Below, in pieces: positions 21,409 to 31,645 of a stretch of DNA of 64,000 bases. The notes under the pieces were generated by a model, which saw only the letters and a list, made by a program, of their open reading frames with translations, ran no database searches and was not told the origin of the DNA. The DNA is taken from the NCBI GenBank assembly GCA_030142905.1, contig JASJOG010000143.1, positions 124,001 to 188,000 of the forward strand, in the 5' to 3' direction. Both the position numbers and the translations under genes were made by a program. How positions within the stretch are numbered: the stretch's first letter is position 1; the number at the start of each line of letters is the position of its first letter. This DNA is from Heliopora coerulea (lineage: Eukaryota; Cnidaria; Anthozoa; Scleralcyonacea; Helioporidae).

Positions 21409-21481
21409 CTAAGTGCTGATAATTCTCAACGACTGAACGGCGTTTCCTCGTGACTGTGTCTGCTTCCTCCTTCGCCTTCGC
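21409..21481 (-). CDS. possible internal or first exon, minus strand
   Basis: The minus strand carries a near-perfect donor (CACTTAG, then GTAAGATA) preceded by a purine-rich run. One frame across 73 bases is open: AKAKEEADTVTRKRRSVVEN, then YQHL. It is charged as expected just inside a membrane, and it lies between the transmembrane exon and the 18178 exon. The acceptor side is weak (ATTAG without a pyrimidine tract) and phase does not match at that site. It could instead be the first exon of another transcript. Confidence 0.25.
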
Positions 21482-22007
21482 CTAATTCATGCGTGAATTA
21501 TTGCTTGACCTTGAAATTTGAGTTGTCTGCATATTTATGATCAAGGATGACGACATCTTGGTGGGCGGGACAAAAAATCGCACTTCATCGTTTCTTGTCA
21601 AAGGGGATTCCCCTCCATCTCTAAGACGTGCCCACTTCGCTTCCATGATTTGGGAAACAGGACACGTCTTCCCCCTCTTACGATATATTTGCGCAGTAAC
21701 CAAACTATGGAAAAGTGGATTTACCAGATTTTGTTCATTGCTGTCAGTTGACTTGAAGTTGGTTGACACTAACAAATTGGGGTCAGTCGTACAAAGCCCA
21801 CATACCATATCCTTAAGATAAAACCTTGAGCCTTAAGCCAATTTTCGTAAGAATCGTAAGATTCGGGAATTTTTCCCGTCCCCGATTGTTGGCGATTGTT
21901 ACGATTGTGAACATAGACGTAAAATAAAGATGGGAGCCCAGCTCAAAATACGGAGATGTAATGTCATCATACTCAGGAATTAGGCAGAAACACACGAATA
22001 AAGTTTA
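21482..22007. other. unannotated DNA
   Basis: GC-richer than its surroundings from 21560 to 21680. A 94-codon plus frame (21537-21821) has no recognisable feature. No gene called. Confidence 0.3.
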
Positions 22008-22090
22008 ATTGAAGTTCACTGACGTTTCGTTGCCGAAGCGCAACATTTTCAAAGTAATTAACAGATCGAAATATTAAGCTAATTATATTT
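22008..22090 (-). repeat. Penelope-type terminal hairpin motif
   Basis: On the minus strand: a TTTGAAAATGTTGCGCTTC stem, GGCAACGAAACGTCAGTG, then an A/T-rich tail with AACTTTATTCGTG. The stem-GAAACGTCAGT-AATAAAG layout is shared with the fold-back elements at 39.4, 41.6 and 49.2 kb. Single, non-inverted copy. Confidence 0.5.
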
Positions 22091-22589
22091 ACGAAAGGTA
22101 TCACATTAAGACTAAAGCCAATGACATGAAGGAAGGTGAAAGATGAGACGAGACAAGTAGAAGAAGGGAAGAATTAACATAAGGGAAGTGATGTTTTCAT
22201 TAAGAGAAGGTTTATGTTTATTGATGAGGATACTTTCTCTGATAAGTGAACAATACATTTAAATCAATTCAGTTCCCAAGAGAGTTAAAACAGCGAAAAG
22301 ATTGGCTAAACCAGTTCACTGGCTAAACCTATTGGCCAAGGTTCTCGCGGGGTTCTTTAAAAAGTTCTCCATTGACAACAAAACGAATCAAATCTTCTAA
22401 GAATACGAATTTAAGCGGAATAATTTATTCCGTATTGTTAATGAATTTCGCGTTTGCCGTCAACAAAATTTAAGCCTGAATGTTAAAAAATAGTTCAGAA
22501 TTGAAGAATCGCTCTCATGAACACCGTTTTCTTGTCATACATTTGAAAACAGTTTTTGTATGAATGGTTGACTCGGAGAGGCTGGGAGA
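22091..22589. other. unannotated DNA
   Basis: No gene or repeat boundary recognised. Confidence 0.3.
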
Positions 22590-22765
22590 TTTAACCCCCC
22601 GTACACACCACCACGTTTTCCTTGATAACTTCCCCCTGACTAGGAGCCTAGTTCATTTGAAGACTACGACTTGTCAAAGAAAGCTTGTCAATTTTTTTCG
22701 TACACACGAGCAATTTAAACTTGTCAAGAAAAACTTGGTCGTGTGTAGAGGACTTGAGTCCCTCT
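22590..22765. repeat. dispersed repeat family H
   Basis: CCCCGTACACACCACCACG at the left, CTTGTCAAGAAAAACTTG and CGTGTGTAGAGG at the right. The same blocks (CCCCGTACATACGTCCAG, ACTTGTCAAGAAAAACTTG, CGTACATACGAG) make up 51340-51500. It is MITE-like and has no ORF of interest. Confidence 0.5.
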
Positions 22766-24764
22766 CAGTATCGTGGCCAGACCTATATTTGAAAGATCTT
22801 TATTTCCTCTCTGTAATACTACACCAACGTCTCCGGCTTGCAGCCTCCCACCGTTTGACGAGCTGCTCTGTCCATATGTCTTGTTCTGTATTTGTTTCTA
22901 TTTCCTCCCCTCCCCGCCTTGTTTACCCTTCTCTCCCTTCCCCCTTTCTCTCCTGTCCCTCCTGCTTGCTTCCCTTCCTTGCCTTCCTGCCTTGCTTTAA
23001 AATAATTCATTCAATATTTTCTTTCAAATAATAACCTGTGTAATTACCCTCACACAATTATTCGCCTCAGGTTCTGTAAATACTATTGAATAACACCCTA
23101 GATTGAGTCTCAGGGATTATTCCACGATATTCTTTACCCCTTCAGCGAAGAATGGTTAACTATACGGATTGCTACATTTGCATTAAACTATAAGTGTTTC
23201 TACTAGAGTGACTCATGGCAGATGCGCCCACAATTGTCCACTTCCCCATGGTAATTATTCTCCTATTTTCACCCCCCAACAGACCCAGAAATCCTCCGGG
23301 ATCTTTACCCCGATAGTCTCGTCAATGATCCACCCGTCAAAAAAATATTGTCCCCACAAACCTGCCATACTGACTTACTAAGATGGCAGTCTTCAGGTTC
23401 ATTATTATTATTATTAAACTTTTTTCTTCAAGTAACATACCTAAATTGAGGGCGTGTTTCATCCAATGTCCAAACACACTAGAAGTGCGTAGGAAGAACG
23501 AGGGGAAGCCGAGCTTTTTTAATCATCAATAACAATAATATTAAATATTAACAGAGGACAGCTCTAGCCACATACGAAATGTTTCTCATAGAGATCCTCA
23601 ACTATTACACAAAAATAAATCACTAAACAATAAAAACCAACTCATCAATATAGGAAACCAAATACATACAGAATAAAGTCAACTTCGGACATAGAATGAA
23701 ACACTCTTTTAAGCTTTCGGCCTAACTTCGGTTTTTCAACGGACTTTTGGTGTGTTTACCCAACCAACTTTCCCAAGTACTTCTATTCCTCAACTGAATA
23801 CATTGGATCATCAACCACTTCTCTTATGACCCAACATGACTCCCAACAATATTTAGTTTAATGATCAAGAATATTTTTTTTTTCTATTCAAACTCAAATC
23901 TCAATGTGCTTATGATTAAATAATAGTTAGTTCCATGCCGAGGCCAAAAAGTTCAGCAAGGGAAACAATCAATTTGAATTGTACCGAAACTACAATCATC
24001 CGACTAGAGTGGTCTTTCAAAACAATATAAATATATAATACAAAAGAAATTAATACACCGTGTAGAGAGTTTATACTAAAAGACTTTTCTAAATGGAATA
24101 AAGCAATGTTTTTGTTGATTCAGTGGAAAAGACCAAACGGTTTACGAATATTTGTTTTTCTTTCCGTCTTTCTAAGCCAATTTTTCTCCATCAAACATTC
24201 ACCCTTCTCAAAAGCTGAACGTCAGCCAACAAACGTGAATCCGTGTGTTGTCACTTGGCCGACACATCGCTTGCGTGATTAAAATTTCAAGAATAGTCAA
24301 ATTTAATTTTAAAAAAATAAATGAAAGTATGATGGAAAACTGACGCAAAATTACAAGTGATACTTTGTGGATAGGCCAGGTATATCATTTAACCCTGAGC
24401 TTTCGACCTTTTGACTAAGGCCTCAACCAGACCATGCATCACTAATAGCACAGCTGACTAAATCTATTATCTGTCCATTATAAGCACATTCTTCTTGCTT
24501 CGTTGGTCTTAATTCACCTGTCCCTTACAGGACAATGAACTGGAAGTCAACTGGAGGTCTGGCAGATGAATGAATGGACAAATATCGTGTGAGAAACATT
24601 TTAATATTTTTAATATTTCGTTAATATGTTGTGATTGGTTGTAATATGACACTTCCTGTATATAATGTAAGTAGCACAATAAACAAAGTATTCGAAGAAG
24701 ATAGATCGAATTTCACTTCTCCTGAATGGAACGATACAAATTCATGACATATCGTTATACTTAC
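22766..24764. other. unannotated DNA, probably receptor intron
   Basis: Includes a C/T-rich low-complexity stretch (22900-23000) that yields spurious basic frames, and a short ATT run near 23401. No exon recognised. Confidence 0.3.
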
Positions 24765-24878
24765 AAAATTGGCATCCCTTGACCTCAAACACCCACAATA
24801 ATATCGCGGCCAACATAACGATGACCAACACACTTATTATAATTCCAATGATTAGACCAGCACTTAGGTCAGACATCT
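24765..24878 (-). CDS. Ig receptor gene, transmembrane exon
   Basis: A 114-base exon with a good donor (AATTTT, then GTAAGTAT) and acceptor (ACCCCACCAGACCAG). In phase 1 it reads MSDLSAG, then LIIGIIISVLVIVMLAAILL, then WVFEVKGCQF. That is a hydrophobic helix of about 23-26 residues with a short extracellular side and a juxtamembrane Lys. It enters and leaves in phase 1, like the Ig exons upstream on the same strand, so it most likely supplies their membrane anchor. The intron before it is about 10.6 kb and holds many transposons. Extra exons in that gap cannot be excluded. Confidence 0.6.
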
Positions 24879-25680
24879 CTGGTCTGGTGGGGTATACAAA
24901 ATTGAATTTAATAATTGAATGCTTCCTCACGAAAATTCCACATGACTATTCACATGGGATCAAATATGTTTCACATGTGGTCGTAAGCTACAAACAAATA
25001 TGTTTCAATTTCACATATGGAAAACTTTCACATGTGGCTTTCACTGATCTAAAAAATAGGACTGGATAGAGCAACCCAGGGTTGGACTGCGGGAGAAAAT
25101 GAAGCCCGCAAAATTCAATCTGCGCCATATTGGAGTGACCACTTTCTCGGTAACGTTGTTGTAAGGCTGTTATGAAAATGAGGAAACTCGTACGTAGGGC
25201 TGTAGTAAACGAAGAAAAAATGTGAAAGGAAACGACAACACATCCCAAAGTGGCTGTGAGGGATCTGACGATGAAGAATCCAGGTTAAAAAGAAAATTTT
25301 CACGGACATTTCACTGGTAAGTATGGAGTGTCATTACCGTCAGAACTATTATGTTTCGTTATTATCTACCGGTTCATTATTATAAAATTTTTCGTTATTA
25401 TTATTCCCAAGTTCATCATGATCATGCAATGTCTAGTTATTAATTTGCATTTCTTTGTTATTATTATACACTGCTTTGTTAGTATTATGCACTGTTGATT
25501 TGTTATTATTATGCGCTGTTTCTTTATTATAAAGTATTGGTTTGTATTGGTACACACTGTTTCGTTATTATCATGCACTGTGGCATTATTATGCAGTGTT
25601 GTACTATTATCATCACCTAGCAAAATTTCATGTGCGTGTGAGTAGCTGGTACGTTGAGCAGGGCAGAAAGACAAACGAAC

Positions 25681-27067
25681 ATGGTGACAGATTTCACTGC
25701 CGAGTTGAAAGACGTAATAACATCCAGATTAATGGAGATTGTTTCTAGTGTTTATAGTGCTGATAATTGCAACATATCAGACAAGCTTCAAGAAATTCAG
25801 AAGCTTGTCATTGTCTTAGACTCCTTGACAAGAATACCAGAAGAAATATTCAATTTGTTGAGCAGTGCATGGTCAATTTTAGAGTGCTCAGGGATGAACA
25901 TCAGAGAAAATGCTGTTTTCACTGGATAACCAGGTAGACCAAAGTATGCAGTTAGCAAGGAACAGCTTGCAATACTTGTAAAAGCCAGGTTCAGTATCCG
26001 TAAAATTTCAGAGCTACTTCATGTCAGTTCATGGACTGTAAAATGACAAATGCAAGAATATGGTCTTTCAGTGCATTCCCTTTACACAGAAATACAAGAT
26101 AATGAGATGGCATAGTGAGAGCAACTAAAAGAACAAATCCAAAATGTGGATTAAAAATGTTGACGGGACACCTTGGCTCAAGGGGTATATTCATCATCAG
26201 ACATCATATGAGAGAAGCTCTTTCATGAGTTGATCCCCAGGGATTGGCTACTTGATGATGCATGGCAATTAAATGATGTATATACAATGGAACAAGGCCA
26301 CTTGGACTCTGGCATTTTGATGGCAATCATAAACTTGTCAAATGGTGTTTTGTTGTTCACAGGTGTGAGGATGGCTTCACACCTGTGTATTTACCCTGCA
26401 ATGCTAACAATGAAGCTGCTACAGTATTCTAAAATTTCATAAAAGCAGTATAAAACTGAAGATTGCCCTCCAGAACAAGGTGTGATGTTGTTAGGGAACA
26501 GAAAATGTGGATGTTGTCAAGAATAAGTTAAACACTTGTGGTCCAGGTAAGGGGTCAGCTCTTGTGGGTAAGAGCATGCACAATCAACAAATTGAGCACC
26601 TCTGGTGGGATGTACTTAAGGATGTTTTAAACAATTGCCACAGTCTGTTTTCATTAATGGAGGATCTGAATATCTTGGACTATTAAGCAGAGAATGACTT
26701 ATAGTGCTTACATTATGCATTCCTTCATCACATAAACCATTGTTTGAATGAATGGTCTGCTGCCTGGTTGAGACATCCCATGTCGACAGCAAACAACTAT
26801 ACACCCCTTCAGCTTTGGGTCCAAGGTTCATTGATGACATCTGAAGAAGGTACCAATCCTACTGAAGTAACTGACAAGTATGGTATTGACTGGGATGGAC
26901 CTATCCCACTTGATGACAGTTCAGTAGACATTCCACCAACTAGTCCTGCTTTAACAAGTGAACAACTTACACAGTTTGATGAAAGAACTATGGCACTTCA
27001 AGAATCAACATTAACAAAAGACAAACTTAAACTTTACAAACTCGCTAAAAAATATCTTCACCCTTAG
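25681..27067 (+). pseudogene. integrase-core transposase, full-length but decayed
   Basis: In order: an open 83-codon N-terminal part (25681-25929); a resolvase-like helix-turn-helix segment beginning GRPKYAVSKEQLAILVKARF; LSVHSLYTEIQDNEM; VDPQGLAT; the first Asp in LWHFDGNHKLVKWCFVVH (near 26320); PVYLPCNANNEAATVF; the second Asp in RTRCDVV (near 26475); the Glu in QQIEHLWWDV (near 26595); and an open C-terminal 108 codons (26744-27067). The D, D, E spacing fits an integrase core of the kind annotated as 'integrase core domain' proteins in fish and cnidarian genomes. Stops lie at about 25927, 26042, 26114 and several later points, with frame changes near 26120 and 26500. Confidence 0.8.
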
Positions 27068-27069
27068 TT

Positions 27070-28062
27070 AAATGTCAAATTCATGGCACCCCTCTGAATG
27101 AGCTACTTTTCTCACAAACCAAAATGCAATGTCAGTTAGAACAAGGTGGTTGGTTGCTTTTATTGTGTATATTTGAATTGAACTTGTACAATTCGTTTTA
27201 TAGATCAACAGCAAAACAGTTTCAACACAACTTTAACTAAATTTAAATGGCAAGTGTTATCAAACCAAAATGTGCCTCAAATACCATCAATATCTATTTT
27301 AATGGTATATTTCTTTAAAAATTGCTAAAGCAATGGCATTAAGACATTATATTGGAAATATGTGGAAAGTACAAAGATTTTTTACCAAATGTAATTCTTA
27401 TCCTGAGAAACATTTTCCTGTTTCAAATGACTGTGTAGTGCAGTTCATTTAAAGGTTCATCAAAGTTTAAAAATCCAAATATCAATGAAACAAGCATAAC
27501 TGAAACAGCCACCTGTGAATTGTGGTAAAACTGTTAATAAATTGCTTTAGCATACCGGAGACCAGTTTAACAAATTACATGTCATAGTACAGCCCAGGAA
27601 TCTTCAATTGACAGCTTGCTGTCTAGATGTGGCCCATGAAACCTTCTTGAATCTATTAAAATTTTGCGGCTTGGGAACGCCAAACAACCACGGCCTTTTC
27701 CATCCATAAAACCAGGCACTGTAAAAGAAAAAATCTCTGGCCTCCACAGTACGTAGACTATGCAGTAGATCTCGAAGTGCGGTACACGCCACTAACACGA
27801 TCACTCGTTGCTCAATAGTCGATTATTTATTACGGGAAAATCAGTAATTTTAAAGAAAATTGGACAATTTTAAAGGCTGTTGTCCCTCCTCGGCATGTTT
27901 TTACTTATAATTTGACAATTATACGCCAAGAACCTACACACGTTGAAAGTTCTCCTCCGATTTCTTCGATGTAACCTACACAAAATATACGTCACACCTT
28001 GAAAAGTGGTCACTCCAATATGGCCGCCACGGCTGACTTCCGGCTTCACTTTTTGAACAATA
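27070..28062. other. non-coding 3' part of the inner transposon, copy 2
   Basis: Aligns with 13330-14372 apart from a deletion of about 70 bases near 27235 (AACTTTAACTAAATTTAAATGG joins two blocks that are separated in copy 1) and scattered changes. No gene. Confidence 0.5.
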
Positions 28063-28584
28063 GATGCTCTATCCAGTCCTATTTTTCAGATCAGTGGTGG
28101 CTTTTCACTTAATTATGTTTTGCGCATGTTCAAGTTTCACATATAATTTGATTTCACATGTTTTATCGATGTGATTTGCATGTGATCCACACGTAGTTCA
28201 TATCAGTTCACATGCGAAACAACTAAATGCGTTCTTACTTAATATGTGAAATCTGGCATGTGGGATTTTCATGAAGGTTAAGCAGTGAAATAAGCACCCA
28301 CAACGGCAAAAAAACCGAATGATGAAAAATGTGTACGCTCTGAAAGTAAACGAAGCTGGACAAAACAAAACAAAAAATAAACAAATCAGACGGTGGTCAA
28401 GTGCAGTTCAGTTGATGCACCTAAATTAATTAGGTAATCGCTGGCTCAAATCCGCCATTACCGGAACCCAAAACCTAAAGCTAGTCATAAATAAAGGTTG
28501 GCACAACACGCAATCCACCCAAGGCCTCCAACCAAGTAAAAGATTAGAACAAGGAATTAGGTTAATTCAAATCTCCTTAACTCT

Positions 28585-28645
28585 TTTGAGGCGGGAGCTC
28601 TTCCCTTGACGAGTAAAATCGTCTGAAGTTAGTCGGACTAAACTA
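28585..28645 (+). repeat. dispersed repeat family E
   Basis: Reads GAGCTCTTCCCTTGACGAG, then TAAAATCGTCTGAAGTTAG. It is one of the clearest copies of this family. Confidence 0.55.
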
Positions 28646-28650
28646 GTAGC

Positions 28651-29397
28651 AGTGGCGTCGCTAGACATTTTAAACTGGGGGAACACACCACTCGTCGGGA
28701 AAAATAGGATGGGGCACTAAGATTTGGATGCGACTGACAAAACATAGAAACCACGGTGAACCATATTTGAACCACTACAAAGTCCATTTGTCTATTTACT
28801 CTTTTAAGGCTTGTTTACACTTGCGAGTTTGTGCCTCGCGACTGACATCTTGGAGTATATGGTTAAATGACGAGAGCGTCGAGTACAAACTACAACAAAT
28901 CATAATCGGACATCTTGCTGCATAGAGGATGGATGTGCAGTGTTTCAATTCTATTTCAGAATCATCCTCAGGGTATTATGAAACGAAATAGACTGTGATG
29001 AATTTATCATAGACTGCATAGTCTATGATGAGTTTATTACATACACCAGGATGACAATCCCGTGTAATTTTTTTTTGCCTTGCAATTGACATCCTAGAGT
29101 ATGTGTTTAACTGACAAAAGCATCAAGGAGAAGCTGGAACGAACCAAAAGCGGATATCCTGATGCACAGACTGTCACCGGTTTATTGCATACACCAGGAT
29201 GACAATCGCAGCCTATAAAACCACACGAGTAAATGGATCTTAAGAAGATATTCAATGTAGAGTAATTTGGTCTTGTAAATGACTGAGTATAATGCAGTCC
29301 ACCAGTTTCCATTTCCTGTAGTCAACGACAATTTTTGAAACCACAAACTTCATTTAGGAGGGTACGTATCCTCCGATGCCCCCCTTAGCGACACCAT
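28651..29397. mobile_element. terminal-inverted-repeat element, family I, with nested family D MITE
   Basis: Left end AGTGGCGTCGCTAGACAT followed by ACTGGGGG; right end GCCCCCCTTAGCGACACCAT, its inverted match. It is interrupted by family D MITE material at 28808-29240 (GTTTACACTTGCGAG, GACATCTTGGAGTATATGG, CAGGATGACAATCGCAG), which itself holds a fragment with CAGAATCATCCTCAGGGTA that also occurs at 42.9-43.1 kb. No ORF of interest. Confidence 0.55.
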
Positions 29398-29744
29398 TAA
29401 GTTGTAGAAGTCTTATGACGCTGGAAAATGGTTAATTAACTGTCTGACCAGACACCAAATGAGACTGACTTTAGGGTTAAAGTAAGGGATAGGACTGGGG
29501 TTAAGACTAGCGACGAACTAGCATCGTGGCTCGGGTGAACTTACTATAACCCTTGCCCAAACTTAATGCTGAAACTATGATTAAGAAAAGACCCTTGAAT
29601 TAGTTTCTGAACAGCAAAGCAAAAAAAAAATCTTTTTTTACCTCAAAAAGTTAATTTTGGTGAGATGGACTTCCATTTCACGACCTCGACACAACCGAAA
29701 CCAGCTCGGTCGTTCCAGTCCCTAACTCGGTTAGCCATATCTTG

Positions 29745-29830
29745 TCTGAGACGTCTTCCCTTGACGAGTACAATGGTGTGGAGTTAGCGAGAGTAAAATT
29801 AGGAAGTCTGGTACGGACTGGAAAGGGTTA
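29745..29830 (+). repeat. dispersed repeat family E
   Basis: CGTCTTCCCTTGACGAGTAC, then AGTTAGCGAGAGTAAAAT, then GGAAAGGGTTAG. Confidence 0.5.
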
Positions 29831-29884
29831 GATTGTCTCAAGTGCCAATCAATCACAATCCCGAGGTGCGCACTAGAACGTAAC

Positions 29885-30225
29885 CACTGCAGTGAACTCA
29901 ATTTCCATATCTGCAATGCTAACTCTCAGTCATTTGCTCGGGCAAAATGTGAAGCCAAGATAGCCGCCCATGGAGGGAAATTTTGTACATCAGCTTCAGT
30001 CCTCTTCGCGGTATTGTACGTCAGTTTCAGTCCTTTACACGACTTCAATCTTCAGTTTTTGTTTGGTTCGGCTTCGAAAGCATTCACAACCATGGAAAAA
30101 ATGCTCAGACGATATATTACTTGACCAATTTTACATAAACGTATATTTTAAAGTATTCATTATTGCAGTGTGGCCTGAGAAGTGTGCTAAATTATCTAAA
30201 GGTGGTAAACTAACGTAAAAAGCGG
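29885..30225 (+). repeat. family G element, half copy
   Basis: Starts GCAGTGAACTCAATTTCCAT and runs through GTGAAGCCAAGATAGCCGCC, TGTTTGGTTCGGCTTCGAAA and AAGGTGGTAAACTAACG. It matches the minus strand of 5590-5932. The opposite end is missing. Confidence 0.55.
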
Positions 30226-31612
30226 ACGTGCATTTAGTACTTTCTTGATATCATTTTTCCAGATCGTTTTATCAGGTTTCTTGTTTTCCAGTCCCAGTCT
30301 CCACACAGTTACCTGGCCTAAGTGGTTATGTTCTGGTGCCGACCACACTATCGTCATCCAAACCATAATACTAACCCTAATCCTAGCAGGTCAGTGGTTT
30401 GTCTGCATCCGCTAAACTGCACTCTAGCCTCTAACAGAAACAGGCAAACTTTAAAGACAACCTAACGACAAATAATACGAATGAAACTGATAATACGAGC
30501 TAAGAGAGAGACTAAGTACATTAATAAAGGGAACGTTTCAAGAAACCATCCCAGACATACAAGCGTCACTGCACTTAATGTAGTTTAAACAGTATGTTAA
30601 TTTTATGCATTTGAATATAACATTCCTTTGATGAAAACGTCGTAACGAATTGCGAACGTTGTACTTTTACTTCTGAAACTCTTTTCAGCATCTCTGTTCA
30701 CTTTGTTAACCTTTCAGGGTCCGAAAGCGTACCACGTACTCTATGTACTAGGTAGCCATGATACTGAAAAAATGTTGCCAAAGACGTACTACATATATAC
30801 AAGTAGGACAGGGTTTGAAATACTCTTGGCACTTGAAATTATTCATTTCTTTGTTTTGAATGAAAAGTGTCAAGTGAAGTTTAGCGGACGCACCTGGCCG
30901 CTGACCTTTGCAGTCGGCTTAACAACAAATATTATGAACTTTCTGTGGCCACATTCGAACGTGAATTCGCCTTAGTCAACGAAGATATCACTGAATTCAC
31001 AAAAAATACAAAAACTTTACAGTACTATTGTACAAGCAATACTAACCCTAACCCTAACTAAATACATGTCAATATAGTACTATCAATAAACCCATTTTTC
31101 CTTGGGTTGTCTCTCTTAAATTTTCCCGCCAAATCTCACTTTACTTGACCATTGAGCCAGCAATATGCTGGTCAGCATCCAAATGCATCCGCTAAGCTGC
31201 ACTCCAGCCAATGAAAACTTCTATTGTAAGAACACGTTGCCGTAATGTTTGCTCAAACTCCCATCGTCTCAAGTAATGGTTTCAGACGGCTTTGCCAGTT
31301 CTATACACGGCCTGGCAGTGTTTGGTGTGGATAACTCTTGGAGCACGAATTAAAATACACAATTTAGAACCACAGATCTTGATGTTTAAAATACTGAAAC
31401 TACTTCATTGGACGATATGAAAAATTTCCTGGCCACAACGAGGGTATCGATATCTCAAAACCTATTTAGACTCTTAGTTTGGGTCTCCCTCTATTCACAA
31501 ACGCTGGGTCTGCCACCGAACGCATTTTGAAAAATTGACCTAAGTAAGATTTCACCAACAAATTACCAATTTTGTTTCAGAATCTATTTATCTGGTCCAG
31601 GCCAAAGTCAAT
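30226..31612. other. unannotated DNA with family F pieces
   Basis: Holds family F words (AGTTTAGCGGACGCACC near 30878, TTTTCCCGCCAAATCTC near 31120, ATCCGCTAAGCTGCACTCC near 31186) and a CTAACCCTAACCCTAAC tract near 31038. No gene recognised. Confidence 0.35.
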
Positions 31613-31645
31613 TACACCTTTTGCTGTCCATCACCAAAAAATATA

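Larger units (their letters stand above)
25042..28096 (+). mobile_element. integrase-core DNA transposon, copy 2 (longer copy)
   Basis: The ends match copy 1: CACTGATCTAAAAAATAGG at the left with one change, and the inverted form at the right. It is flanked by the 8-bp duplication GTGGCTTT (25034-25041 and 28097-28104). It contains the same array and 3' region as copy 1 plus about 640 bases absent there, including the N-terminal part of the transposase. Length is 3,055 bp. The protein remains are broken by several stops, so this copy is non-autonomous too. An 8-bp duplication with an integrase-type (rve or IS3-like) core does not fit the superfamilies I know well. Confidence 0.85.
24921..28280. 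mobile_element. MITE made of CACATGTG words, split by an insertion
   Basis: The left part (24921-25041) and right part (28105-28280) are outer ends of one small element. Ends: CTTCCTCACGAAAATTCCAC at the left and, inverted, CCTTCATGAAAATCCCAC at the right. The sequence between is rich in TTCACATGTG-like words (at least eight across both parts). The transposon at 25042-28096 was inserted into one of these words, duplicating GTGGCTTT. Confidence 0.6.

Noticed and set aside
22819..23010. Basic Gly/Arg/Lys-rich minus frame
   Set aside because: Product of a C/T-rich low-complexity stretch.
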